Source of the DNA: Nocardia sp. CY41
GTDB lineage: Bacteria; Actinomycetota; Actinomycetes; Mycobacteriales; Mycobacteriaceae
Direction of reading: 5' to 3'
Assembly (NCBI RefSeq): GCF_009829325.1
Contig: NZ_VUOS01000002.1
Location: 299,872-363,871 of the forward strand
Length of the DNA stretch: 64,000 bases
This document shows positions 28,761 to 37,401 of this stretch, piece after piece. Under the pieces are notes generated by a model, which was not told the DNA's origin, did not search any database, and saw only the letters and a list, made by a program, of their open reading frames with translations. The translations under genes were made by a program, and so were the position numbers. Each line of letters begins with the position of its first letter. Positions within the stretch are counted from its first letter, which is position 1.

Positions 28761-28862
28761 GCCTGCCGTCAGTTCTGCACAGCGACTCGGTTATCAACAG
28801 GCTTTCCCTTTTCCCAGGTCGACGGTGCTGACCTGATTCCGGGTCCGGCGCACGCTGGCCGG

Positions 28863-29219
28863 GTGACAGACAGACAGGCGCTCGGCGCGCACGGGGAGGA
28901 ACTGGCGGCGGCATTTCTGCGCGCCGCCGGAATGCAGATCGTCGCCAGGAACTGGCGTTGCCGATACGGCGAACTCGACTTGATCGCCACAGACGGGGAC
29001 GTGACCGCGTTCGTGGAGGTCAAGACCCGTTCCGGCGTGGGCTACGGAACTCCGGCCGAGTCGGTCACCTTCGCCAAGCAGCAGCGGATTCGACGGTTGG
29101 CTCTGCTGTGGCTGGCCGAGCAGGACGGACCGTGGCGGCGCATCCGGTTCGACGTGGTGTCGGTGCTGGTGGCGCGTGGTCGCACACCGGTCATCGATCA
29201 TCTCCGGGCGGTGTTCTGA
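28863..29219 (+). CDS. UPF0102 (YraN) nuclease-like protein
   Basis: The product has 118 residues. The PD-(D/E)xK-like core is visible as GELDLIATDGDVTAFVEVKTRS, with G-x-x-G-E at the N-terminus (GAHGEELAAAFL) and a C-terminal RFDVVSV strand. The family resembles Holliday junction resolvases, but its activity is not settled. The stop directly abuts the ATG of the ComM-like gene, implying coupled translation, and dprA follows, the same trio as Rv2898c-Rv2897c-Rv2896c. Confidence 0.92.
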   Translation: MTDRQALGAHGEELAAAFLRAAGMQIVARNWRCRYGELDLIATDGDVTAFVEVKTRSGVGYGTPAESVTFAKQQRIRRLALLWLAEQDGPWRRIRFDVVSVLVARGRTPVIDHLRAVF

Positions 29220-30728
29220 ATGGCCCTCGGCCGGGCGCACTCGGTCGCGGTCACCGGCGTGGACGGTCTGCTCGTCGAGATAGAGGCCGATATCGGGCAA
29301 GGCCTGCCGTCGGTCCACTTGGTCGGGCTCCCCGACACCGCGTTGCAGGAGTCGCGCGACCGGGTGCGCTCCGCGGTGGCGAATTCGGGGGAGAAGTGGC
29401 CCGACGGCCGGGTGGTCCTCGCGCTGTCGCCCGCGACATTGCCGAAGTTGGGCAGCGTCTACGACCTCGCCCTCGCGGTCGCGGTGCTGGACGCGTCCGG
29501 CTCGGTTCCCTCCGATCGGCTCGCGAAGACCGTGCTGCTCGGCGAACTCGCGCTGGACGGCCGGGTGCGGCGGGTGCGCGGCATCTTGCCCGCCGTGCTC
29601 GCGGCGCGCAAGGCCGGCTGGTCCACGGTCGTGGTCCCGGCGGTGACCATGGCCGAAGCGGGACTGGTCGAGGGCATCGAGGTTCTCGGGGCGCGCAGCC
29701 TACGTGCCGTCGTGGCCTGGCTGCGCGGGGAAGGCGCGCTCGACGAGCCGGACGGTGACCTGCCGGACACGGTGCGCCATGGCGGCGATCTCAGCGAAGT
29801 GGTGGGGCAGGACGAGGCCCGCTGGGCATTGGAGGTGGCCGCGGCGGGCGGGCACCATCTCCTGCTCACGGGGCCGCCCGGCATCGGTAAAACGATGCTG
29901 GCGCAACGTCTGCCGAGTCTGCTGCCACCTCTCACCGAGGCCGAGGCGCTGGAGGTGACCGCGATCCACTCCATGGCGGGCACGCTGGCGGGAGATCATC
30001 CGCTGGTCACCGCGCCACCCTTCGTCGCCCCGCATCACTCCACTTCGGTGACCGCGATGATCGGCGGTGGGTCGGGGACCGCCCGGCCGGGCGCGGTCAG
30101 CCGGGCCCACCGCGGCGTGCTGTTCTTGGACGAGTGCGCCGAGATCGGTACGAAGGTGCTGGAAGCGATGCGAACGCCATTGGAGGAAGGGGAGGTGCGT
30201 ATCGCCCGGCGCGACGGTGTCGCGCGTTATCCAGCTCGTTTCCAGCTGGTTCTGGCTGCCAACCCGTGCCCGTGTGCCCCGGCGCGCGATGTCGACTGCA
30301 TCTGCGCGCCGCTGGCGCGCCGCCGCTATCTCGGCAAGCTGTCCGGGCCGCTGATGGACCGGATCGACATCTGGGTGCGGATGCACGGGCAGTCCGGCGC
30401 GGCGTTCAGCACCGACGCCGCGGAGAGCAGCGAGGTGGTCCGCGGCCGGGTCGCCGTCGCTCGGCGCGCCGCCGCCGAGCGCTGGCGCGAATACGGCTGG
30501 CTGACCAACGCCGAGGTGCCCGGCCACATCTTGCGCCAACGCTTCCGATTGCCGCGCGAATCGCTCGCGCCCGTCGAGGCCGCACTACGTCTCGGTCGCA
30601 TGTCCGCGCGTGGTGCGGACCGGGCCATTCGCGTCGCCTGGACGATTTCCGACTTGCGCGGCGGTGGGCTGCCCTCGGCACAGGACGTTCTGGCCGCTCT
30701 CAACTTTCGCCAGCGGGGTGCCCAGTGA
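29220..30728 (+). CDS. YifB/ComM-type AAA+ ATPase (Mg-chelatase-like)
   Basis: The product has 502 residues. A ChlI-like N-domain (ARTHSVAVTGVDG-type opening here GRAHSVAVTGVDG, GLPSVHLVGLPDTALQESRDR) leads into the AAA+ core with Walker A TGPPGIGKTMLAQRL, Walker B LFLDECAEI and sensor LAANPCPCA. A cysteine cluster (CPCAPARDVDCIC) follows, and the C-terminal Mg-chelatase helical domain ends DLRGGGLPSAQDVLAAL. In transformable bacteria ComM is a branch-migration helicase in DNA uptake; pairing with dprA supports a recombination role here. It overlaps dprA by four bases. Confidence 0.93.
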   Translation: MALGRAHSVAVTGVDGLLVEIEADIGQGLPSVHLVGLPDTALQESRDRVRSAVANSGEKWPDGRVVLALSPATLPKLGSVYDLALAVAVLDASGSVPSDRLAKTVLLGELALDGRVRRVRGILPAVLAARKAGWSTVVVPAVTMAEAGLVEGIEVLGARSLRAVVAWLRGEGALDEPDGDLPDTVRHGGDLSEVVGQDEARWALEVAAAGGHHLLLTGPPGIGKTMLAQRLPSLLPPLTEAEALEVTAIHSMAGTLAGDHPLVTAPPFVAPHHSTSVTAMIGGGSGTARPGAVSRAHRGVLFLDECAEIGTKVLEAMRTPLEEGEVRIARRDGVARYPARFQLVLAANPCPCAPARDVDCICAPLARRRYLGKLSGPLMDRIDIWVRMHGQSGAAFSTDAAESSEVVRGRVAVARRAAAERWREYGWLTNAEVPGHILRQRFRLPRESLAPVEAALRLGRMSARGADRAIRVAWTISDLRGGGLPSAQDVLAALNFRQRGAQ

Positions 30729-32203
30729 GCGCGATGACGCCCGCCGAAGATGAGACCGGAAACCCGCCTGCGGCGGTGACCGTACGCGACGCTGCGGACG
30801 GGGACGAGGCTGCTCTCGCGAACTTGCCTGTCGTTGCGCATCTACCCGCGGCCGCGGACGCACCTGCCGCCACAAATCTGCCTGGAGGCGGGGAAGTGGT
30901 CGTCGCGAATGCGCCTGCGGTCGCGCATCCGCCTGCGGCGGACGTACCGGCAGCGGCGAACGTGCGCACGGTCGCCGACTCGTGCGCGGTGGCCCGAGGG
31001 TCTGCGGTCGCGGCCGGGCGCTCGGTGGTCCGGGCGCCCGCGTGCGGTTCCGGAGCGCCGTCCGGCGAACCGGATGCCCGGCGGCTCGCGTGGGTGTACC
31101 TCTCGCGGGTGGTGCAGGGGCCGTGTGCGCCGCTGTCGGCGCTGGTCGAGTCGGTCGGGGTGGTGGAGGCGGCGCGTGCGGTGCGCGAGTGCGCCTTGCC
31201 CGAACCGCTTCGCGGGCCGACGGCGCAGCGCCGCGAGGTCGATGTGGCGGCCGGGGATCTGGAGATGATCGAGCGGATCGGCGGGCGGGTGGTGACGCCG
31301 GACGACCCGGAGTGGCCCGCTTGGCGCATGCTCGGTCTCGCCCAGCTCGAGCCGGGCCGGGATCGTGACGGCGCCGTACCGCTCGTGTTGTGGGTGCGCG
31401 GCCCGCGCTCGCTGCTGGAGTCCAGCGAGCGTGCTGTGGCTGTGGTCGGCGCGCGGTGCAGCACCGGGTACGGCAACCGGGTCACGGGTGAAATCGCGGG
31501 CGATCTCGCCGCACAGGGGTGGACCATTGTTTCCGGGGCCGCCTTCGGGATAGACGCCATGGCGCACCGGGCGGCGCTGGCGGTAGAGGGCCCTACGATC
31601 GCCGTGCTGGCTTGCGGTATCGACCGGCCCTACCCGGCGCAGCACGAGCGCTTGCTGACCGACATAGCCGAGTCCGGCTTGGTGGTCAGCGAATACCCGC
31701 CTGGCGTCTCCGCGCAGAAGCACCAGTTCCTCGCGCGGAACCGATTGATCGCCGCCCTCGCCGACGGCGTGCTCGTCATCGAGGCCGGGCTGCGCAGCGG
31801 TGCGCGGAACACCGTCAAATGGGCACGTCGCCTGGGGCGTCCGGCCCTGGCCGTGCCCGGCCCGGTGACCTCGGCCGCTTCGGTGGGCTGTCACCGCATG
31901 ATCCGCGACGGCGAAGCCCTCCTGGTGACCAAAGCGGAGGAAGTCGTCGACGAAGCGGGGCCGTTACGGCTGTCGCTCCCCGCAGCGGCGGCCGCGGGCG
32001 GCAACCCGGAGGACCAGTTGGCCGGAGACGAGGCGCTGGTCTTCGCCGCGCTGCCGAGGATCGGTTCCCGGCTGCCACTGGAAATATCGCGGCAGTGCGG
32101 CCTGCACCTTCCGGCGGTTCGTGCGACCTTGTCCGCGCTCGAATTGGCGGGTCTGGTGGCCAGTGACGAAAACGGTTGGCATCGAAGGGCGCGGCGCGGA
32201 TGA
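30725..32203 (+). CDS. dprA: DNA-processing protein DprA with N-terminal repeat extension
   Basis: The product has 492 residues, about 100 more than usual. Residues ~115-470 are standard: a SAM-like helical part, then the Rossmann-like DprA core with AVVGARCSTGYGNRVTGEIA, TIVSGAAFGIDAMAHRAAL, GIDRPYPAQHERL, VSEYPPG and FLARNRLIAALADGVLVIEA, and a C-terminal winged helix. The first ~110 residues are Ala/Val/Pro-rich with a roughly 29-residue imperfect repeat starting near residue 32. DprA loads RecA on single-stranded DNA. The GTG at 30725 overlaps the comM-like stop; later starts exist but lie within the repeat. Confidence 0.92.
   Translation: MSAMTPAEDETGNPPAAVTVRDAADGDEAALANLPVVAHLPAAADAPAATNLPGGGEVVVANAPAVAHPPAADVPAAANVRTVADSCAVARGSAVAAGRSVVRAPACGSGAPSGEPDARRLAWVYLSRVVQGPCAPLSALVESVGVVEAARAVRECALPEPLRGPTAQRREVDVAAGDLEMIERIGGRVVTPDDPEWPAWRMLGLAQLEPGRDRDGAVPLVLWVRGPRSLLESSERAVAVVGARCSTGYGNRVTGEIAGDLAAQGWTIVSGAAFGIDAMAHRAALAVEGPTIAVLACGIDRPYPAQHERLLTDIAESGLVVSEYPPGVSAQKHQFLARNRLIAALADGVLVIEAGLRSGARNTVKWARRLGRPALAVPGPVTSAASVGCHRMIRDGEALLVTKAEEVVDEAGPLRLSLPAAAAAGGNPEDQLAGDEALVFAALPRIGSRLPLEISRQCGLHLPAVRATLSALELAGLVASDENGWHRRARRG
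30818..30991 (+). repeat. Imperfect 87-base repeat inside dprA
   Basis: Two units begin at 30818 and 30905, encoding ANLPVVAHLPAAADAPAATN and ANAPAVAHPPAADVPAAANV. They are diverged at the DNA level and lie outside the conserved domain. Confidence 0.5.
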
Positions 32204-32257
32204 GCGCGTTCGGCGCGGCCGCTTGCGATCCGCGCCGCGGATCGGGACGGTGGAAGC

Positions 32258-33181
32258 ATGGAGGAGTTGCCCGAAGACCTGGAAGCGCTGCTGGTGGAGT
32301 ACGGCAGGCATCTGCGGCTCGGACGCAACCGCTCCGAGCACACCGCGCGCGCATACCTGGGGGACGCGCGATCCCTACTGGCGCACCTGTACACGCGGTC
32401 GGCGGATTCGGCGATCCGCGAATTGGACCTGCTGTTGCTGCGTTCGTGGCTGGCCCAGCAAGCGGCGGCGGGCGCGGCGCGCACGACTGTGGCACGGCGC
32501 GCGTCGTCGGCGCGCACATTCACGGCCTGGCTCAGCCGGACCGGCCGATTGCCCGCTGATCCGGGGCTGCGGCTGGGTTCCCCGAAGGCGCACCGCGTCC
32601 TTCCCGCTGTACTCGGGCGGCAACAGGCGCTGGGCGCCATGGACGCCGCGGAATCCGGTGCGGCGCAGCGCGATCCGATGGCACTGCGAGACCGGGCGAT
32701 AGTGGAGTTGCTGTACGCCACCGGCATCCGGGTCAGTGAGCTGTGCGGCCTGGACGTCGAGGACGTGGACCGCGAACGGCGCGTGGTGCGCGTCCTCGGG
32801 AAGGGCAACAAGGAGCGATCGGCGCCGTTCGGCGCGCCCGCCGACGAGGCGGTCGGCAACTGGCTGCGCTACGGACGCCCGGCCTTCGCCACCGCCGAGT
32901 CCGGTCGAGCGCTGCTGCTCGGCCGCCGTGGCAGGCGTCTCGATCAACGCCAGGCCAGAACCGTCGTGCACGAGGTGGTCTCGGCCATCCCGGGTGCGCC
33001 GGACCTGGGTCCGCACGGTCTGCGGCACACTGCCGCGACCCACCTCCTCGAAGGCGGGGCCGATCTTCGTGTGGTGCAGGAACTTCTCGGGCACGCCAGT
33101 CTGGCCACCACGCAGCTGTACACCCACGTCTCCATCGACCGGCTCAAGAAGGTGCACGACCAGGCCCATCCCCGGGCTTGA
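32258..33181 (+). CDS. xerC: Tyrosine recombinase XerC
   Basis: The product has 307 residues. The SAM-like core-binding domain occupies ~1-105. The catalytic domain has the first Arg in [14 protein letters not shown], the beta-hairpin lysine in [27 protein letters not shown] (His and second Arg), [16 protein letters not shown] (His and nucleophile Tyr). It resolves chromosome dimers at dif together with XerD. Length and motifs are typical, and position after dprA matches M. tuberculosis. The genes after it depart from the M. tuberculosis order until the M23-like gene. Confidence 0.95.
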   Translation: MEELPEDLEALLVEYGRHLRLGRNRSEHTARAYLGDARSLLAHLYTRSADSAIRELDLLLLRSWLAQQAAAGAARTTVARRASSARTFTAWLSRTGRLPADPGLRLGSPKAHRVLPAVLGRQQALGAMDAAESGAAQRDPMALRDRAIVELLYATGIRVSELCGLDVEDVDRERRVVRVLGKGNKERSAPFGAPADEAVGNWLRYGRPAFATAESGRALLLGRRGRRLDQRQARTVVHEVVSAIPGAPDLGPHGLRHTAATHLLEGGADLRVVQELLGHASLATTQLYTHVSIDRLKKVHDQAHPRA

Positions 33182-33193
33182 CCGGCGCACGGA

Positions 33194-33691
33194 TCAGGGA
33201 CCGACGTAGTAGTGCACTCGAGCCTCCCGGCCGTCCGCGGTGTGCCAGCCGCCGGGCCCGCTGTGCACCTGCCGCCAACCGTGCCGCTCGTAGAGGGTGA
33301 TCGCCGCTGTGCTGTCGGACGCCACCGTGAGGACGGCGCGCTGCCCCCAGCTCCCGGCGATGCGTGCGGCTTCGGCCAGCAATCGTGAGCCCACTCCCGC
33401 TCGGCGGGCATCCGGGCGGACATACAACCGGATCACCGACACGACCGCTTCCGCGCCCGCCGATTCACGCACGGCCTCCGGGGTGTTGTCACTCGTGCCC
33501 AGGCCGATGTGCCCGACTACGGTGCCGTCGCGGTCGGCGACGACCGCTGTGAGGAGTTTGGGCGGTGCCAGCCAGCCGGCGGGGTCGGTAGGCCAGACCT
33601 CGGGATATCGGTCGACGTCGTGGACGTGTCGCAGGACCGCGGCGCAGGCGTCGAGGTCGGCTTCGGTGCGCGGTCGGATGAGGACGCTCAT
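33194..33691 (-). CDS. GNAT-family N-acetyltransferase
   Basis: The product has 165 residues with a complete GNAT fold: IRPRTEADLDACAAVLRHV at the start, VVGHIGLG, the acetyl-CoA loop SVIRLYVRPDARRAGVGSRLLAEAAR (R-x-x-G-x-G/A), and AITLYERHGWRQV near the end. The acceptor is unknown. I chose the ATG at 33691 because the fold starts there; the frame remains open to 33790. It is tail to tail with xerC and divergent from the FHA-HTH gene. Confidence 0.85.
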   Translation of the reverse strand: MSVLIRPRTEADLDACAAVLRHVHDVDRYPEVWPTDPAGWLAPPKLLTAVVADRDGTVVGHIGLGTSDNTPEAVRESAGAEAVVSVIRLYVRPDARRAGVGSRLLAEAARIAGSWGQRAVLTVASDSTAAITLYERHGWRQVHSGPGGWHTADGREARVHYYVGP

Positions 33692-33902
33692 CCGGCTGTT
33701 GTGGGCCGTTCGCCCGCCCGGATGACGATTATCCGACTGATCGGTTGGTTTCATGCCGGTTCCCGTGTCTGAAGTCCGATAGCGACTCACTCATGGGACG
33801 AAGTAGTCGAATCTGCATGTTTCCGCCACCGAGAAAGGGCACCCTGGGAGTAGCGAATCGGTGCCCGCAGTTCCCGGCGTACTTCGAGTGGGAAGACGAA
33901 CG

Positions 33903-34586
33903 ATGTCTACGTCCAGCGGACCACAGGCCCTGCGTCGCGAACTGTACCCACTGGCGGGACAGTCCGCGTGGGAGCGTCCTGCTTCCATTTCGCCACAGTC
34001 CGTCGCGCAGGAAGGTGTGCGGGAAATCTCGCTCGACGGCGGCGCGTCCAGAATGACGATCGGGCGGTCCGGCGCCGCCGATATCATCGTGCCTTCCGAC
34101 CCGACCGTGTCCCGGCTGCATGCGATTCTGGAGCGCATCGGCGGATGCTGGACCATCGTGGACGACGGCTTGTCCAAGAATGGGACATTCGTCAATGGCG
34201 AACGCGTTGGCGGACGGCGGAAACTCGGTTCGGGGGATACGATTCGCGTCGGTCGGTCGGCATTCGTCTTCCGAATCGCCGAATCCTTCCACGAGGAAAT
34301 GACGCTCGCGCATTCACCCCTGCCGACCCGTAATTCACTGACGCCGGCCCAGTATCTGGTTCTCTCGGCGCTGTGCCGTCCGTACGACGCGCGCGACGCC
34401 TATTCCTACCCGGCCTCCAACCGGCAGATCGCGGACGATTTGTGCCTGAGCCTTTCGACGGTCAAGACGCACATGCGTGCGCTGTTCCGGATATTCCAGG
34501 TCGAAGCCTTACCGCCGAACCAGAAACGACTGTTCCTGGTCGAACGCGCTATCGAATTCGGTGTCGTCACCGATCAGGAGAGGTAA
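33903..34586 (+). CDS. FHA-domain protein fused to a C-terminal helix-turn-helix
   Basis: The product has 227 residues. An FHA domain occupies about residues 40-125 with the phosphothreonine-binding elements MTIGRSGAADIIV, VSRLHA and LSKNGTFVNG, followed by a short linker. The C-terminal ~75 residues (LTPAQYLVLSALCRPY ... SNRQIADDLCLSLSTVKTHM) form a winged or LuxR-like HTH. This suggests a transcription factor switched by Ser/Thr protein kinases. In EmbR the order is reversed, with FHA at the C-terminus. I chose ATG 33903 with GGGAAG upstream rather than GTG 33861. No obvious target is adjacent. Confidence 0.85.
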   Translation: MSTSSGPQALRRELYPLAGQSAWERPASISPQSVAQEGVREISLDGGASRMTIGRSGAADIIVPSDPTVSRLHAILERIGGCWTIVDDGLSKNGTFVNGERVGGRRKLGSGDTIRVGRSAFVFRIAESFHEEMTLAHSPLPTRNSLTPAQYLVLSALCRPYDARDAYSYPASNRQIADDLCLSLSTVKTHMRALFRIFQVEALPPNQKRLFLVERAIEFGVVTDQER

Positions 34587-34622
34587 GGCTCCGGCCGGCT
34601 CGTCGGAAGATTCCCGGTCCGG

Positions 34623-35288
34623 TCAGATCGGTTGGAAACCCGCGCCCGCGCCGCCGCGCGCATTGATGTCGGCGACGACCGCGGTGATGTCGGTGCCGAG
34701 TTGCGGGCCGAGGCACGGTACGGCCAAGTAGCCGCTGACCATGCCGACGAGTGTGGTCCCGACGACGAGCGGAGCGCCCGAATCGCCCTCGACTACACAT
34801 GTCTGCGTCCACGTCGAAGTGCCGCCGGTGAGCATGTCGCCGTAGGCCGGTCCGCAGGTCCGGCCGGTCGTCCGGCCTTCCTTGCAGACGGTGTCCGGGG
34901 GCCGCGCAGGCCCACCCAGACCGGTGATGGTCGTGCCGCCCACCTGGTTGACCGGCGTGACCTTACCCGGATCGAATTCGATCACAGAGTAATCCAATTC
35001 GCGGTTGGCGAAGACGACCGTGCCGACAGTACCGGCGCCGCGATCGCTTTCGGGGACGATGGCGGCATTCGCGTCACCGCAGTGGGCCGCGGTGAACCCG
35101 ACGAGGCGACCGCCGGTGTCGCGCCCGATGGTGGTGAGCGTGCAGATGTTCTGACCGCCGACGACGATGCCGGAGCCGCCACCCAGCACGGATGGCGTCT
35201 CGGCCTGCGCGGTCCCGGGTGCCCCGAACAGCGCGGTGACAGCGGCTGATGCCGCCGCAGCGCCCACGAGTTTCCTGAACTTGGTCAT
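34623..35288 (-). CDS. Secreted chymotrypsin-like serine protease
   Basis: The product has 221 residues. A signal peptide (basic MTKFRK, hydrophobic to ~27, cleavage near AQA-ET) precedes an S1-type domain. The likely triad is H69 in GFTAAHCG, D99 in ELDYSVIEF and S170 in EGDSGAPL; cysteines at 49/70 and 135/145 or 164 could form disulfides. The mature protein is small, like the streptogrisin- or Rv-type actinobacterial exported proteases. An alternative GTG at 35306 adds six residues. It converges with the FHA-HTH gene, 36 bases apart. Confidence 0.88.
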   Translation of the reverse strand: MTKFRKLVGAAAASAAVTALFGAPGTAQAETPSVLGGGSGIVVGGQNICTLTTIGRDTGGRLVGFTAAHCGDANAAIVPESDRGAGTVGTVVFANRELDYSVIEFDPGKVTPVNQVGGTTITGLGGPARPPDTVCKEGRTTGRTCGPAYGDMLTGGTSTWTQTCVVEGDSGAPLVVGTTLVGMVSGYLAVPCLGPQLGTDITAVVADINARGGAGAGFQPI

Positions 35289-35400
35289 CCGGTAATTCAA
35301 CCGCACTTATCCAGGCGTCACGATTGATTCCCGGATGTTCATCGGATCGGTGCTTCCGCAAGTCCGAAACGAAATCAGCAGAGCGCTGAGAAAGGCGGAC

Positions 35401-35426
35401 GCCTCGGGCTGGTCACAGCCCGAGGC
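35401..35426 (-). terminator. Intrinsic terminator of the 83-residue gene
   Basis: GCCTCGGGCTG and CAGCCCGAGGC form an 11-bp perfect stem with a 4-base loop, 35 bases past the stop of the minus-strand gene. On that strand it is followed by a moderately T-rich stretch. Confidence 0.75.
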
Positions 35427-35460
35427 GCACCCGTATTCGAGGCACTTCTGACGAATGCGG

Positions 35461-35712
35461 TCAAGCGGCGCAGACGAACACGGCAACCGCGTTGACCACC
35501 GGCGGAAGGAGCAGCAGAGGGGCGCAGAAAATGCCGAGCGGCCAAATCAGGCCCAATGTCGCGGGCTCGACCTGAGCCGGTACCGCATTATCCGCCACTT
35601 GCACAGGTCCTGGTGCTACGTCCGGAGCAGCGGACGCGAAACCTGAACCGAGGGCGATGATCGGTGCGAGCGCTACCGCCGCCGCCGTTACGCGCATTTT
35701 GTTCGTGATCAT
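35461..35712 (-). CDS. Small exported hydrophobic protein, unknown
   Basis: The product has 83 residues. A clear signal peptide (MITNKMRVTAAAVALAPIIA ... ASA-AP) leads to a short mature part, Pro/Val-rich, then very hydrophobic (GLIWPLGIFCAPLLLLPPVV) with two cysteines. It may stay membrane-associated. The ATG has GGAGA seven bases upstream, and a strong terminator follows. No family is recognised; similar small exported proteins are common in Nocardia and Rhodococcus. Confidence 0.7.
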   Translation of the reverse strand: MITNKMRVTAAAVALAPIIALGSGFASAAPDVAPGPVQVADNAVPAQVEPATLGLIWPLGIFCAPLLLLPPVVNAVAVFVCAA

Positions 35713-35883
35713 GATGTCTCCAGCGATTGATTGCTTCACCAGCCCTCGTTTGTTGAAGGCCGTCATTGTGAACACACATCAACTCTTCTCGGCGGGCGCG
35801 CGCTAGACCATGAGCCCGGGGGTCGGAATCATTCATACCGGGGGAACCGCGGAGACATCGGAATCGCTATTGTGCAGGCCCGA

Positions 35884-37353
35884 TCAGCCCTGCGCGACCG
35901 GAGCGGTTTCCGGTTGCCCGGCTGCTTGCGGCCGCCGGGCGCGCAGCAGCACCGCGCCGAGCAGGGCTGCGGCGATGGTGAAGCCGGCGCTGATCCACGC
36001 GCCGGTGGACATGGCGGCGGTGAAGGCATCCTTGGCGGGCTCGATGTAGCCGAGTTGGAAGGCCGCGCCGATGGATTCGCGCGCCGCATCCGGGGCGTCG
36101 GCGGGCATGTGCGAGGTGAACACGCCGGCCAGCACACTGCCGAGGACGGCGATGCTGATCGCCATGCCCACCTGCTGGATCGTGTCGTTCATCGCGGAGC
36201 CGACACCGGCGTGCTCCAGCGGGATCGCGCTCATGATGGCCGCATAGGCCGCAGGACCCGCCAGCCCGCCGCCGACGCCCATCACCAGCATGCTGACCAG
36301 CACCCACACATACCCGCTGCCTGCCGCGAGGATGCCGAAGGCCACACCCATGACGAGCAGGCCCGACACGATGAGCGTCTTGTTGCTCAGCGTCTTGCCG
36401 AGCGTCGCGCCGAGACCGTTGCAGACCGCCGCGGCCACGGCGTACGGCAGCAGCGCCAGCCCGGCCTTCATCGGGCCGTAGCCGAGGACGAACTGGAGGT
36501 ACTGGGTGAGCATCAGCATGACCGCACCCATGCCGAAGACCATCAGCAGCAGGGTGAAGCAGGTGCCGGTGAAATCGCGGCTGCGGAACACCGCCAACGG
36601 CAGCATCGGATGCTCCGACCGGCTCTCCCAGACGACGAAGGCGATCGCCGCGCCGACCGCCGCGACGATCGCGCCGATGTTCCACTCCCGCTCGATGATC
36701 ACGTAGACCGTCGCGCTCAGCGCCACGACGGACAGGACGACGCCGACCAGGTCGATCGGCCGCTGCTCGCCGGTGGTCTCCGGCATCAGGACGACAGCCG
36801 CGACGATCGCCAGTAGCGCCACCGGGATGTTGAGCAGGAACACCGAACCCCACCAGTAGTGCTGGAGCAGGAAGCCTCCGAGCGTCGGTCCGGCGACGAT
36901 GCCGACCATGGAGACCGTCGACCACGCCGCCATCGCCGTGCGTCGTTCGTCCTCGGCGAAGGTGGTCATCAGAATCGACAGGGTCGACGGCATCAGCAGC
37001 GACCCGCCGACGCCCATCGCGACGCGGGCCGCCACGACCTGCCACGGTTCGGTCGCCAGCACGGCGGCCAGGGACGCCACCCCGAACACGGCCAATCCGG
37101 TGATCAGCGCTCGCCGCCTGCCGAACCGGTCGGACAGACTGCCCGCGGTGAGCAGGAGCCCGGCGAACACCAACACGTAGGCGTCCAGAATCCACTGCAC
37201 GTCCGACGGGGTGGCGCCGAGTTCCCGGATCAGCGACGGGATCGCGAGATTGAGCACGGTGCTGTCGAGCATCAGCACGAGCAAGGACAGACAGAGGACC
37301 CCCAGGACCCACCAGCGGCGGGGGTCTCGTACAACGTTCGATTCCACTCGCAC
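35884..37353 (-). CDS. MFS drug exporter, DHA2 (14-helix) type
   Basis: The product has 489 residues with about 14 membrane helices. Family motifs include the N-terminal LDSTVLNLAIPSL (motif D1), the loop motif GSLSDRFGRRRALITG (motif A), RVAMGVGGSLLMPSTLSIL and motif C-like GIVAGPTLGGFLLQ. DHA2 exporters expel drugs or small lipophilic compounds using the proton gradient. The GTG at 37353 lies inside a large inverted repeat shared with the divergent TetR gene, and a TATAAT box sits upstream (37386-37391). A second GTG at 37347 is possible. Repression by the neighbour is strongly suggested. Confidence 0.92.
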   Translation of the reverse strand: MRVESNVVRDPRRWWVLGVLCLSLLVLMLDSTVLNLAIPSLIRELGATPSDVQWILDAYVLVFAGLLLTAGSLSDRFGRRRALITGLAVFGVASLAAVLATEPWQVVAARVAMGVGGSLLMPSTLSILMTTFAEDERRTAMAAWSTVSMVGIVAGPTLGGFLLQHYWWGSVFLLNIPVALLAIVAAVVLMPETTGEQRPIDLVGVVLSVVALSATVYVIIEREWNIGAIVAAVGAAIAFVVWESRSEHPMLPLAVFRSRDFTGTCFTLLLMVFGMGAVMLMLTQYLQFVLGYGPMKAGLALLPYAVAAAVCNGLGATLGKTLSNKTLIVSGLLVMGVAFGILAAGSGYVWVLVSMLVMGVGGGLAGPAAYAAIMSAIPLEHAGVGSAMNDTIQQVGMAISIAVLGSVLAGVFTSHMPADAPDAARESIGAAFQLGYIEPAKDAFTAAMSTGAWISAGFTIAAALLGAVLLRARRPQAAGQPETAPVAQG

Positions 37354-37383
37354 AGCGTACGAGAAACTCGAACAGTGTGCGAG
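37347..37383. promoter_or_regulatory. TetR operator between the MFS exporter and its repressor
   Basis: CTCGCACAGCGTACGAG and CTCGAACAGTGTGCGAG are inverted 17-base arms (14 of 17 paired) around AAA. The site covers the MFS start codon and its leader and lies just upstream of the tetR -10 box. Confidence 0.7.
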
Positions 37384-37385
37384 CG

Positions 37386-37395
37386 ATTATAAGAT
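37386..37395. promoter_or_regulatory. Overlapping divergent -10 boxes
   Basis: On the minus strand TATAAT (37391-37386) serves the MFS gene. On the plus strand TAAGAT (37390-37395) is six bases before the tetR GTG, giving a leaderless start. Confidence 0.6.
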
Positions 37396-37401
37396 CGTGT
37401 T

